Shown: in pieces, positions 8,436-18,000 of the stretch
How positions within the stretch are numbered: the stretch's first letter is position 1
Layout: the number at the start of each line of letters is the position of its first letter
NCBI RefSeq assembly: GCF_019402665.1
Contig: NZ_VSST01000069.1
Span: 1-60,177, forward strand
DNA: 60,177 bases
Direction of reading: 5' to 3'
Source: Bradyrhizobium canariense
GTDB lineage: Bacteria; Pseudomonadota; Alphaproteobacteria; Rhizobiales; Xanthobacteraceae
Notes under the pieces: generated by a model
Seen by the model: only the letters and a program-made list of their open reading frames with translations
Told to the model about the DNA's origin: nothing
Database searches by the model: none
Translations under genes and position numbers: made by a program

Positions 8436-9593
8436 ATGACAATCCTCCACGCAAATCGATTTTCGTCCCTCGTCGGCGAGATCTACGACGCGGCGGTCGA
8501 TCCCGCGCTGCGCAGCGGGGTGCTGGAACAGGTTTCGCATTTCGTCGGTGGATGTGCCGCGACCATCCTGTCCAGGGACAGAGCCCGGCTCTCGATCGAG
8601 ATCCACGAGCATTTTGGCACCGAATCCCGCTTCCGCCAGCTTTATCGCGACCGATATGTGGAACTGGACCCTCTGCTCGATCGTCATCTCACGCTCGCGG
8701 CGGAGCAGACGATCGGCGTCGCCGACATCATGACTCAGGCGGATTTCCTGGCAACGAGCTTCTATCGCGAGTGGGTGGAACCACAAGGAGCGATTGACCT
8801 TGCAACCGTCGCGCTCGAGAAGTCGGAGACACGCACCACGATCCTGCAGGTGTTGCGCCACCGCTCGCGCGGACTCGTTGACGAGCCGATGCGCGAGCGC
8901 ATGCGGCTGCTCGCTCCGCACCTCCAGCGTTCCAGAATCATGGGCCGGCAGATCAGGGCACGCTCGCATACCGTGGACGACCTTGCCGATGTCCTCGATG
9001 GGCTGAGCACGGCGATCTGCCTGCTCGACGCAGATGGCCGGGTCGTGCATGCCAACGCAGCATCCCGCGGGCTGTTCGCCGATGCCAGCCTGCTCGCAAT
9101 GGTCGGTGACCGGATCGTGGCCCGCAACACCCAGACGGACAAAATATTCCGCGGCCTGTGCGAAATCGATGCGGGCAACGAAACTCGTTCCGCTGCCCGC
9201 CGTCAGATCGAGCTTGCGACATCAGTTGATGGGCAGCACTATCTGCTCCACGCTTTTCCCTTGAAGCGCGATCGCACTCCATCGCGAGATGCTGCAGCCA
9301 CGGTGCTGTTCGTTCAGAAGGCATCGGCGGCGACATGGCTCGCAGCCGATGCGATCGCTGCGGCCTTCAGGCTGACACCGTCCGAATTGCGCGTATTGAT
9401 GGCAATTATCGAGATTGGCGGCGTTCCCGACATTGCGGCAAAGCTCGGCATCGCCGAAACGACCGTGAAGACGCATCTCGGCCGCCTGTTCGAGAAGACT
9501 GGCGCCGGCAGGCAGGCCGACTTGGTCAAGATTGCCACCGGCTTTGCCGTTCCATTCGCGCGTCGCACGAACGACGGTGACGATGCCTTGTGA
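8436..9593 (+). CDS. LuxR-type HTH transcriptional regulator (copy A)
   Basis: A 385-residue DNA-binding regulator. The C-terminal 65 residues form a LuxR/FixJ-type HTH (LTPSELRVLMAI through AAKLGIAETTVKTHLGRLFEKTG). The N-terminal two thirds lack an autoinducer-binding domain or receiver Asp and share the SLVGEIYDAAVDP, FYREWVEPQG and HANAASRGLF blocks with the two genes at 11273 and 12504, probably PAS/GAF-like sensory modules. No luxI-type gene is near. No Shine-Dalgarno is visible before the ATG at 8436. It is the more diverged member of a three-gene family in this 5-kb stretch. Confidence 0.85.
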   Translation: MTILHANRFSSLVGEIYDAAVDPALRSGVLEQVSHFVGGCAATILSRDRARLSIEIHEHFGTESRFRQLYRDRYVELDPLLDRHLTLAAEQTIGVADIMTQADFLATSFYREWVEPQGAIDLATVALEKSETRTTILQVLRHRSRGLVDEPMRERMRLLAPHLQRSRIMGRQIRARSHTVDDLADVLDGLSTAICLLDADGRVVHANAASRGLFADASLLAMVGDRIVARNTQTDKIFRGLCEIDAGNETRSAARRQIELATSVDGQHYLLHAFPLKRDRTPSRDAAATVLFVQKASAATWLAADAIAAAFRLTPSELRVLMAIIEIGGVPDIAAKLGIAETTVKTHLGRLFEKTGAGRQADLVKIATGFAVPFARRTNDGDDAL

Positions 9594-9824
9594 TTTATTT
9601 CACATGGTTCGCCGGCTATGTGCCGCAATCTCAATCCATTGTGATGAGCCGAGCTCCGGTGTCCTCCGAATGCAGGACGCGAGTCATTTGAGACTTTCGT
9701 ATATCGCGTTCTAGAAAAGTGAAGAGCAGCGAGCGCCGGCGAAGAGATGCCGCGACGGCGTCGAACGCGAGTGTGAGGAAACGACAGCGCGCGGCCGGAC
9801 CTGCTCGTCGGTTGGAGGATTGCA

Positions 9825-10796
9825 GTGACCCAGTTTGATTTTTCCGTTATCAATGTTTCAACGAACGAAATTCCCGAAAACGAGCGTATCCCGCTGCTTC
9901 GCGATTTCTACTGTCGCGGGGTGTTGAAGGCGGAGGTCGAGGTGAGGGAAGGAAAGCCGTTCGCGGCGAGCTTCACGTCCCACGTCTTGCCGGAAGCCCA
10001 ATTGCTGATCGGAGGATTGTGCGGAGCGCGGATCATTCGCACCAAGCACCTGATTGCCGATGGCGATGATAGTCTGGCCCTGATCGTGAATCGATCCGGC
10101 GTGCTTGGGATATCCGAGCGAGGGCACGATCTGAGCCTCCGTGCCGGAGAGGCTGTCCTGACGAGCGCGGAGGACGTCACGACGTTCGAGCGATTGTCGC
10201 TGGGTAGCTGTTTCTCGCTGCGTGTGCCGAGACGCGTGCTGGCGCCGATGATCGTGGATGTCGATGACGCCGTGATGCGGGTCATGCCGGAGAGTTCAAC
10301 GGGACTTCGGCTGCTGGTCGATTACGCGGTGACGCTGGTGCGGGAGAAGGCATTCGCGATGCCCAATTTGCGCAAGCTCGGGGTCGGGCATCTGCACGAT
10401 CTTCTGGCAATCGTCCTCGGTGCCACCAATGAGCCGCGGGAGATGGCCGGTCGGCGCGGCCTAAAGGCGGCACGGCTGCAGAAGGCCAAAGTCTCCATCG
10501 CCAACAATTGCTGGCGGCAGGACCTGTCGGTTGCCACGGTCGCCCAGGAGCTCGGCGTGACGCCGCGTTATCTCCAACGCCTGTTCGAGGCCGACGGCAA
10601 GACGTTCTCGTCGTTCCTGATCGAACAACGCGTCAAGCGTGCGCATCGCATGTTGCGCGAACCCGGATACGCCGAGCGGACGGTGAGCTCGATCGCCTAC
10701 GATGTCGGCTTCGGCGATCTCTCCTATTTCAACCGCTGCTTCCGGCGGACTTATGGCGCCACGCCCAGTGACGTCAGGAGCGGCGAGATGTCGTGA
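9825..10796 (+). CDS. AraC-family transcriptional regulator
   Basis: A 323-residue regulator. The C-terminal region contains the two AraC HTH motifs (VATVAQELGVTPRYLQRLF and VSSIAYDVGFGDLSYFNRCFRRTYGATP). The N-terminal part resembles the AraC-binding-like domain of the OruR/FeaR type (DFYCRGVLKAEVEV). The start is GTG, decided by TTGGAGG six bases upstream. It lies between LuxR-type genes, and its targets may include these neighbours. Confidence 0.9.
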   Translation: MTQFDFSVINVSTNEIPENERIPLLRDFYCRGVLKAEVEVREGKPFAASFTSHVLPEAQLLIGGLCGARIIRTKHLIADGDDSLALIVNRSGVLGISERGHDLSLRAGEAVLTSAEDVTTFERLSLGSCFSLRVPRRVLAPMIVDVDDAVMRVMPESSTGLRLLVDYAVTLVREKAFAMPNLRKLGVGHLHDLLAIVLGATNEPREMAGRRGLKAARLQKAKVSIANNCWRQDLSVATVAQELGVTPRYLQRLFEADGKTFSSFLIEQRVKRAHRMLREPGYAERTVSSIAYDVGFGDLSYFNRCFRRTYGATPSDVRSGEMS

Positions 10797-10872
10797 ACGC
10801 GCGCGGCTGAATTTCAGGTCAAATGCCGATGGAGATGGCACGGGCGTGCGCCGCCCGCAGTTGGAGTATTGC

Positions 10873-11121
10873 ATGCGTCGTTTTTTCTTTGATCTTATCG
10901 TCGGCAATATCGTGAAGATCGATCCGGGCGGCATGGTGTTCGAATGCCCCGAAGCGACGCTCGTGGTGGCCAACGAGATGGCAAGCCACCTGTTCGTCTG
11001 GCGCGACGATTTGCGCGACCGCGATGCCTGCATCCGGGTCAGAGACGCCGTCGGGCGCGAGATCTATCGTGCCGCGGTGTGGTCGGAGAATGCGGACAAG
11101 GTCGGTTGGGATCAGGTGTGA
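10873..11121 (+). CDS. DUF6894-family small protein
   Basis: An 82-residue protein with the MRRFFFDLIVGNIVKIDPGGM opening (here 21 residues split as MRRFFFDL and DPGGM), then EATLVVANEMASHL, the pattern of the DUF6894 family that is abundant in Bradyrhizobium. Function unknown. A GGAG lies seven bases before the ATG. It follows the AraC gene after 76 bases. Confidence 0.75.
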   Translation: MRRFFFDLIVGNIVKIDPGGMVFECPEATLVVANEMASHLFVWRDDLRDRDACIRVRDAVGREIYRAAVWSENADKVGWDQV

Positions 11122-11196
11122 GCGGCCCGGTGCGCTATCGCGACTCTGCATCAGTAGCGCCCGAAACGGATGTCCGTTCGTTGCCCGGCCGGCGCC

Positions 11197-11212
11197 TCCT
11201 CCGATCGGAGGA
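11197..11212. promoter_or_regulatory. 16-bp perfect palindrome upstream of tandem luxR genes
   Basis: TCCTCCGATCGGAGGA is a perfect palindrome 60 bases before the start of the gene at 11273. It could be an operator or a small stem-loop after the DUF6894 gene. Confidence 0.4.
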
Positions 11213-11272
11213 TGCCGCATAGTGCGGTTGTGGTATGCTTGGTGATATTGATCACATAGGCCATTTATAGCC

Positions 11273-12538
11273 ATGCACGGACCGCGGAAGCTGCCCGATC
11301 TCGTCGAAGCCATCTACGATGCCGGACTCGATCCTTCGCTGTGGAACAATGTCGTCACCGGCATTCGTGACTTCGTCGGCGGCCAGGCCTGCGGACTGTT
11401 TTCCAAGGATTCCATCAGCAAATTCGGCGTCACGCACTATTATTGCGGGGCGGACCCGCACTACATCAAGCTCTATTCCGAGACGCATTCGAAGTTCGAT
11501 CCGCTGACGGTCCTGCCGCCGCACGGCCAGATCGTCAGCATTCCGGATCTCGTCAATTTCGATGATTACCGGGGTGGACGCTTTTACCAGGAATGGATGC
11601 GGCCGCAGGGTTGCAGCGATGCGGCCAACGTCGTGCTCGAGAATTCGAATGCGAGCTGCCCCGTGATGATGACGGTGCTGTCGGGCCGCCGGATGGTGGA
11701 TCCGGTGATGAAGCACCGCCTCTCGCTGATCGTGCCGCACGCCAGCCGTGCGTTGCTGATCAACCGTGCCATGACCTCGCAACTGACGTTGGCGACGGCG
11801 TTGGCGGAGGTCCTGGACAATCTTGCCTGCGGCATCTTCCTGCTTGATGGCTTCTGCCGGCTGGTGCACGCGAATTCCGCGGGGCACGACTTGCTTGCGG
11901 CCGACGATCTGGTTCGGTCCGTTGCCGGGCAACTGGTGACCGGCAGTGCGGAGGCCAATCAGACGCTGCGGGAAGCGTTCGCGACCCGCAATGAAATTGC
12001 CCAGCTTGCCGCGAAGGGGCAGGCGTTTTCGCTGCTTTCGCCCTCGGGCGAGCGCTACGTCGCGCACATCCTGCCGCTCTCCTCGGTCCTGCGGCACGGC
12101 AGCGAGCGGGTGGTCGATGCCGTCGGTGCGCTGCTCCTGCGCAAGGTATCGCTCGGCGGACAGTCCTACGGCGAATTGATCGCGCGGACTTTCGACCTTA
12201 CACCGGCCGAGCTGCGCGTCTTCCTGTCGATCGTCGAGGTTGGCGGCGTCCCGGAGACGGCGGTCGCGCTCGGTATCGCAGAAACGACGGCGAAGACGCA
12301 TCTGCATCGCGTGTTCGCCAAGACGGGCGTTTCGCGTCAGGCCGATCTCGTCAAGCTCGCGGCAGGATTCTCCAATCCGCTGGTCAACTTAGCGGCTCAT
12401 TGCGCCCTCAGGATTGAACCTTTCCCTCCCTCGCCAGACTCACAGAAGCCGCCGGGCATGAAGAACATGTCGCCATCTCCATGTGTCACCATTGGCTCTT
12501 CCGATGCCCCGACTTCCAAAACCGTCCGAGTTGATTGA
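11273..12538 (+). CDS. LuxR-type HTH regulator (copy B, stop lost, extended)
   Basis: A 421-residue regulator closely related to the next gene. The N-terminal sensory part (AIYDAGLDPSLW, THYYCGADPHYIKLY, GRFYQEWMRPQG) and the C-terminal HTH match copy C almost block by block. Where copy C ends with CAC TGA, copy B reads AAC TTA at 12386-12391, so the ancestral stop appears mutated and 49 extra residues of low-complexity, proline/serine-rich sequence follow. The extension runs 35 bases into copy C. In the recognition helix the usual TTVKTHL is TTAKTHL, losing a strongly conserved valine. Without the extension it would be 372 residues, the same length as copy C. Confidence 0.85.
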   Translation: MHGPRKLPDLVEAIYDAGLDPSLWNNVVTGIRDFVGGQACGLFSKDSISKFGVTHYYCGADPHYIKLYSETHSKFDPLTVLPPHGQIVSIPDLVNFDDYRGGRFYQEWMRPQGCSDAANVVLENSNASCPVMMTVLSGRRMVDPVMKHRLSLIVPHASRALLINRAMTSQLTLATALAEVLDNLACGIFLLDGFCRLVHANSAGHDLLAADDLVRSVAGQLVTGSAEANQTLREAFATRNEIAQLAAKGQAFSLLSPSGERYVAHILPLSSVLRHGSERVVDAVGALLLRKVSLGGQSYGELIARTFDLTPAELRVFLSIVEVGGVPETAVALGIAETTAKTHLHRVFAKTGVSRQADLVKLAAGFSNPLVNLAAHCALRIEPFPPSPDSQKPPGMKNMSPSPCVTIGSSDAPTSKTVRVD

Positions 12539-13622
12539 GACTATCTATGACGCAGGTCTCCACCCGGAGTTGTGGAGCGAGGTCGTTGTCAAGCTCAATG
12601 CCTTCATCGGCAGCCAGGCCTGTGGTCTGATTTCGAAGGACCCGGTCAGCAAATCAGGCGCGACGCATTATTATTGCGGGGTCGATCCGCACTACATTCA
12701 GCTCTATGCGGAGACCTACTCCCGGTACGACCCGCTTGCTCGGCTTCCGCGCTATGGCGAGGTGCGCAACATCCCCGATCTCGTGGATTTCGACGAATAT
12801 CGCCGCGGCCGCTTCTACCAGGAATGGCTGCGCCCCCAGGGCTGCGTCGACGTCGCCAACGTGGTGCTGGAGCAGTCGAAGTCGCCGTCTCCGATGCTGA
12901 TGACCGTGATCCCGGGCAGGGAGATGCTCGATGCCGAGCAACGGGCGCGGATGCAGTTCCTGGCTCCGCATGCGAGCCGGGCGCTGTTGATCAACCGGGC
13001 GATCGAGCGGAAGCAGCAGCGCGCGATCGCGCTCGCCGACGTCGTGGACCAACTGAATGCCGGTGTCATCCTGCTCGATTCGACCTGTCATATCGTCCAC
13101 AGCAATCCGGCCGCGGCGACGATCCTGGCCGTCGACGATGTCCTGCGGTCTGTCTCGGGCCGGCTGGTGGCAAGATCCTCCGCTGCTAATTCGGCCCTGC
13201 GCGATATTTTCCGTGACACAAGCGAGGTCGCGTTGGCGGCATCTTCGGGACGGAAAATTCCGCTGATGTCGCATGACGGTTCTTACTACGTCGCGCAAAT
13301 CATCGCGCTGCCATCACTGCTGCGCGAGGGTAGGGCCGAGCGCAGTTCGGCCGTCGGAGCCTTGTTCATCTGGAAAGCGGAGCTCGACGGCCGCTCGTGT
13401 GCCGGTCTCATTGACCGCACCTTCGAACTCACGCCTGCGGAACTGAGGGTCTTGCAGTCGATCGTCGATGTCGGCGGCGTGCCGGAGACGGCGGTTGCGC
13501 TCGGTATCGCGGAGACGACGGTGAAGACGCATCTGCATCGCGTGTTCGCCAAGACCGGCGTTTCTCGTCAGGCCGATCTCGTCAAGCTCGCAGCTGGATT
13601 TTCCAATCTGCTCGTGCACTGA
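12504..13622 (+). CDS. LuxR-type HTH regulator (copy C)
   Basis: A 372-residue paralogue of the gene just upstream, from a tandem duplication. Over the last 114 bases the two genes differ at 11 positions by my count. The C-terminal HTH (AVALGIAETTVKTHLHRVFAKTG) is intact. The N-terminal part has no autoinducer-binding or receiver signature. I choose the ATG at 12504, which gives the same spacing to IYDAG as in copy B; a GTG at 12483 is possible. No clear ribosome-binding site is seen, so translation may be coupled to copy B, whose reading frame overlaps it. Confidence 0.85.
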   Translation: MPRLPKPSELIETIYDAGLHPELWSEVVVKLNAFIGSQACGLISKDPVSKSGATHYYCGVDPHYIQLYAETYSRYDPLARLPRYGEVRNIPDLVDFDEYRRGRFYQEWLRPQGCVDVANVVLEQSKSPSPMLMTVIPGREMLDAEQRARMQFLAPHASRALLINRAIERKQQRAIALADVVDQLNAGVILLDSTCHIVHSNPAAATILAVDDVLRSVSGRLVARSSAANSALRDIFRDTSEVALAASSGRKIPLMSHDGSYYVAQIIALPSLLREGRAERSSAVGALFIWKAELDGRSCAGLIDRTFELTPAELRVLQSIVDVGGVPETAVALGIAETTVKTHLHRVFAKTGVSRQADLVKLAAGFSNLLVH

Positions 13623-13699
13623 GACGCCTTCAAAAACACACGCGAGTCGCTGCAGCTCGCAATAGGTTCAATCAGAAGCATCATTAGAAAGTTATCGCA

Positions 13700-13719
13700 C
13701 GTCGTTCGATCGAATGACG
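13700..13719. promoter_or_regulatory. 20-bp near-perfect inverted repeat (operator-like)
   Basis: CGTCGTTCGATCGAATGACG is an inverted repeat with one mismatched pair, lying 78 bases after the last luxR-type gene and 133 bases before the next small gene. Its length and symmetry are like binding sites of dimeric HTH regulators. It could also help end transcription. Confidence 0.35.
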
Positions 13720-13852
13720 CGATTTTCCACGCGCTATTCTACTGAACATCACACGGTCTGTTGTTCGACGCGTCAGGCATTTGTGTGAAGCAACTCACTG
13801 TAGGCGGAAGTGGATCCCGTCAATCTCTCGAACAGGTTGAGAGGAGATTGTC

Positions 13853-14110
13853 ATGCGAACGACGTCACCGGTTCTGACAGGCAGGTTCCGCGATATCGTC
13901 GCCCGCATAGGCGCGATACTCCGCGCGCAGCGGGAAATCGACGCGCAGCGCGTGTTGCAACGCTATCGCCACCTGCTGGACCAGCCGCACGAAGCGCCGT
14001 GTTTGAATGAAATTATTCCCGTCTCCCGTGAAGAGGATGCTTTTGAAAATGCCAACGGAGTTGATCCGCGCGAGCGCACGACCGGCCACCCCAAATTCGA
14101 ACGTGCGTAA
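13853..14110 (+). CDS. small hypothetical protein (85 aa)
   Basis: An 85-residue hydrophilic protein, unrecognised. The first half is amphipathic and basic (FRDIVARIGAILRAQREIDAQRVLQRYRHLLDQ), suggesting a helix; the second half is acidic and disordered. A strong GAGAGGAGA precedes the ATG. Its 3' part overlaps the next small gene in another frame. Confidence 0.55.
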   Translation: MRTTSPVLTGRFRDIVARIGAILRAQREIDAQRVLQRYRHLLDQPHEAPCLNEIIPVSREEDAFENANGVDPRERTTGHPKFERA

Positions 14111-14279
14111 CGTCAGCATCGTCGCCATTGCGCTGACCGCGGCGCTCGTTGCTCTCCAACTGGTCGGCCTCGCGATGCTGGAGCGATCGCACGCTTACGC
14201 GCATCCGTCGGCTCCACTCGAGCCGGCCGCTTGCACGGAGAGCGCCGATATCTCTGTCTCGCAAATTCCCTACGACTGA
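14049..14279 (+). CDS. small membrane protein (76 aa), unknown
   Basis: A frame with one clear membrane segment (VSIVAIALTAALVALQLVGLAML, in two parts about residues 22-44) and a short polar tail with a single cysteine. The start is uncertain: ATGs exist at 14007, 14037 and 14049; GAAGAGG lies 12 bases before the last. It overlaps the 85-residue gene by 62 bases and ends 14 bases before the TSUP gene, so a small operon is likely. Confidence 0.45.
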   Translation: MPTELIRASARPATPNSNVRNVSIVAIALTAALVALQLVGLAMLERSHAYAHPSAPLEPAACTESADISVSQIPYD

Positions 14280-14293
14280 CCGGAGGGCGGATT

Positions 14294-15022
14294 GTGCCTG
14301 ATGTCACGACTCTGATGCTGCTCAGCGTTGCCGTGTTCGCCGGTGCCTTTGTCTCCGGGCTCTCGGGATTTGCCTTTTCCGCAGTGGCGGGCGCCATCCT
14401 GCTCCGGGTGTTTCAGCCGCTCGAAGCCGTGCCGCTGATGATGGCGTGCAGCATCGGCGTGCAGGCCACCAATCTGTGGGCGCTTCGGCGCAATATTCGC
14501 TGGGAAGGCAGTCTGCTGCTGATCGTCGGTGGCTTGATCGGCGTTCCCATCGCGGTATCGCTGCTCCAGAGCACTGATACGCATCTGCTCCGGCGCGGCT
14601 TCGGCATTATCGTTGCACTCTATGCGGCCTACATGCTGCTGCGGCCGACTCTGATGACGGCCGGCGAGGCGGTCGGGCGGCACTGGGTCGCGTTGATCGG
14701 GTTCGGGGGAGGGCTGGTCGGCGGGCTGACCGCGATGCCCGGCGCGATCCCGACGATTTGGTGCGACATGCGCGGCATGCCCAAGAGCGAGCAGCGCGGC
14801 CTGGTGCAGCCATTCATCGCCGCGATGCAGGTGTTCGCGATCGCGCTGCTGGTCGGACATCAGGATCTGTCGTCGAAAGTCTTCGTCGATCTCGCGGTCA
14901 GCCTGCCGGCGCTGTTCGCAGGATCCGCGCTCGGCGTGATCGCCTTCCACAGGGTCAACGAGACGGTCTTCCGCAAGACCGTGCTCGTTCTGTTGTTGCT
15001 GTCGGGGATTTCCCTGATCTAG
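14294..15022 (+). CDS. TSUP (TauE/SafE) family membrane permease
   Basis: A 242-residue polytopic membrane protein with eight or so hydrophobic segments and the family's repeated glycine-rich openings (FVSGLSGFAFSAVAGAILL near the N-terminus and GFGGGLVGGLTAMPGAIPTIW after the midpoint). TSUP proteins move sulfite, sulfonates or other small organic anions; the substrate is unknown here. The start is GTG at 14294, six bases after GGAGGG. Its TAG stop lies in the palindrome CTAG that also provides the stop of the convergent RND gene. Confidence 0.85.
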   Translation: MPDVTTLMLLSVAVFAGAFVSGLSGFAFSAVAGAILLRVFQPLEAVPLMMACSIGVQATNLWALRRNIRWEGSLLLIVGGLIGVPIAVSLLQSTDTHLLRRGFGIIVALYAAYMLLRPTLMTAGEAVGRHWVALIGFGGGLVGGLTAMPGAIPTIWCDMRGMPKSEQRGLVQPFIAAMQVFAIALLVGHQDLSSKVFVDLAVSLPALFAGSALGVIAFHRVNETVFRKTVLVLLLLSGISLI

Positions 15023-18000
15023 TGCCCGGCGCCCTGAACCGGTGCCGCGCTGATGTCGCTGCCGTGATGGACCAGCGGCTTCATGCCGGTAACGGTCCGC
15101 AGCAGCACGTAGAACACCGGCGTCAGGAACAGGCCGAACACGGTGACGCCGATCATGCCGGAGAACACGGCAACGCCCATGGCGCGCCGCATCTCCGAGC
15201 CGGCACCGGTCGAGAGCACCAGCGGCAGCACGCCCATGATGAACGCCATCGAGGTCATCAGGATTGGACGAAGCCGTAAGCGGCTCGCCTCGATCGCAGC
15301 CCGGATCGGCGTGCGTCCCGCAAATTCGAGCTCGCGCGCGAATTCGACGATCAGGATCGCGTTCTTGGCCGAGAGGCCCACCAGCACGATCAAGCCGATC
15401 TGGGTGAAGACGTTGTTGTCGCCCTTGGAGATCCAGACGCCGAACATCGCAGCCAGCAGGCCCATCGGCACGATCATGATGATCGAGAGCGGCAGGGTCA
15501 GGCTCTCATAGAGCGCGGCCAGCACCAAGAACACCAGGAGGATCGCCAGCGGGAACACCCACAGTCCGGAATTGCCGGCGATGAACTCCTGATAGGTCAA
15601 GTCGGTCCATTCGAAGGCAAAGCCGGGCGGTAGCGTTTCCGCCGCGATCCGCGTCGCGACCTCCTGCGCCTGACCGGAGGAGAAGCCGGGCGCAGCCGCC
15701 GCGTTGATGTCGGAGGACAGGAAGCCGTTGTAGCGGATCGCGCGCTCGGGACCTGCGCTCTGGCGAACGCTCAACAGCGCCGAGAGCGGCACCATGTCGC
15801 CCGAGGACGAGCGCACCTTCAACTGCCGGATGTCGTCGGCGCGGGCGCGGAACGGCGCGTCGGCCTGCACCCGGACCGAATAGGTGCGGCCAAACTTGTT
15901 GAAGTCGTTGACGTAGTAGGAGCCCAGGTAAATCTGCAGCGTGTTGAACACCTCCGTCACGGGCACGCCCAATTGGAGCGCCTTGGTGCGGTCGATGTCG
16001 GCGAACAGCTGGGGCACGTTGACCTGGAAGCTCGAGAACACGCCGGCGATCTCCGGCGCCTTCTGCATCGCCGCCATGAACGCCTTGGTCGCCTCGTTCA
16101 GCGCCTCATAGCCGAGACCGGCACGGTCCTCGATCTGCAGCTTGAAGCCGCCGATGGTGCCGAGGCCGTTGACCGGCGGCGGCGGGAACATGGCGATGAA
16201 GGCTTCCTGGATGCCGGCATATTTCTTGTTCAGCTCGGCCGCGAGCGCGGGGCCGCTGAGCGAAGGATCCTTGCGCTCGTCGAACGGCTTGAGCGTGGAG
16301 AACACGATGCCAGCATTGGAGGAGTTGGTGAAGCCGGCGATCGACAGGCCCGGAAAGGCGACCGAACTCTCGACACCGGGCTGGGTCAGCGCGATGTCGC
16401 TCATCTTGCGGATCACCTCTTCAGTGCGATCGAGCGCTGCACCGTCAGGCAGCCGCGAGAAGCCGACCAGATATTGCTTGTCCTGGCCCGGCACGAAGCC
16501 ACTCGGCACCTGCTGGAACAGGAGCGCGGTCACGCCGACCAACACCACATAGAGCCCCATCACCGCAGCCTTGCCCGAGATCACCTTGGTGACGGTGCCG
16601 CTGTAATTCTCTGACGAGCGTGTGAACACCTTGTTGAATCCGCGGAAGAACCAGCCGAGGCCCTTTTCCATGATGATCGTCAGCCGGTCCTTAGGCTCAT
16701 TGTGTCCCTTGAGCAGCAGCGCCGACAGCGCCGGCGACAGCGTCAGCGAATTGATGGCGGAGATCACGGTTGAGATCGCGATCGTCAGCGCGAACTGCTT
16801 GTAGAACTGCCCGGTGAGGCCGGAGATGAAGGCGAGGGGCACGAAGACCGCGATCAGCACCATCGCGATCGCGATGATCGGGCCGGAAACTTCACGCATC
16901 GCCTGATAGGTCGCATCGCGCGGCGACAGCCCGCCCTCGATATTGCGCTCGACGTTCTCGACCACGACGATGGCGTCGTCGACCACGATACCGATCGCGA
17001 GCACGAGCCCGAACAGGCTGAGCGCGTTGATCGAGAAGCCGAACACGTGCATCACCGCGAAAGTGCCGACGATCGATACCGGCACCGCGAGCAGGGGAAT
17101 GATCGAAGCGCGCCAGGTCTGCAGGAACAGGATCACCACCAGCACCACCAGCGCGATCGCCTCCAGCAGCGTGTGGATGACGGCCTCGATCGAGGAGCGC
17201 ACGAACTGGGTGGGATCGTAGACGATCTGGTAGGACACGCCTTCCGGCATGTTCTTCTTGATCTCGGCCATGGTGGCACGGACGTGATCGGAGATCTCCA
17301 GCGCGTTGGAACCGGGCGCCTGGAAGATCGGGATCGCCACCGCCTGCTTGTTGTCGAGCAGCGAGCGCAGGCCGTATTCGGACGCGCCGAGCTCGATGCG
17401 GGCGACGTCGCGCAAGCGCACGACTTCGCCACGCGTACCGGTCTTGACCACGATGTCGCCGAATTGCTCTTCGTTCGCGAGCCGCCCTTCCGCATTGACG
17501 GACAGCTGCAGGTCGATGCCCTTGACGTTCGGGGAGGAGCCGACCACGCCGGCAGCCGCCTCGACGTTCTGCGCCTGGATTGCCTTGACGATGTCGCTCG
17601 CAGTCAGTCCGTGTTCGGCGGCCTTCTGCGGATCGACCCAGACCCGCATCGAATAGTCGCCGGCGCCATAGAGCTGGACATCGCCGACGCCGTCGATCCG
17701 TGCAAGGCGGTCCTTGACGTTGAGCACGGCGTAATTGCGCAAATAGGTCATGTCGTAGCGCCCGTTGGGCGACAACAGATGCACGACCATGGTGAGGTCG
17801 GGCGACGACTTCTTGGTGATGATGCCGAGCTGGCGCACCACAGCGGGCAGGCGCGGCTCGGCCTGCTGCACGCGGTTCTGCACCAGCTGCGTCGCCTTAT
17901 CGGGGTCGGTGCCGAGCCGGAACGTCACCGTCAGCGTCATCGCGCCGTCGGTGGTGGCCTGGCTCGACATGTAGAGCATGCCTTCGACGCCGTTGATCTG

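Noticed and set aside
12483..12503. GTG start for copy C of the LuxR-type genes
   Set aside because: The ATG at 12504 gives the same N-terminal length as the paralogue.
8436..13622. Quorum-sensing cluster
   Set aside because: No luxI-type gene or autoinducer-binding domain is visible.
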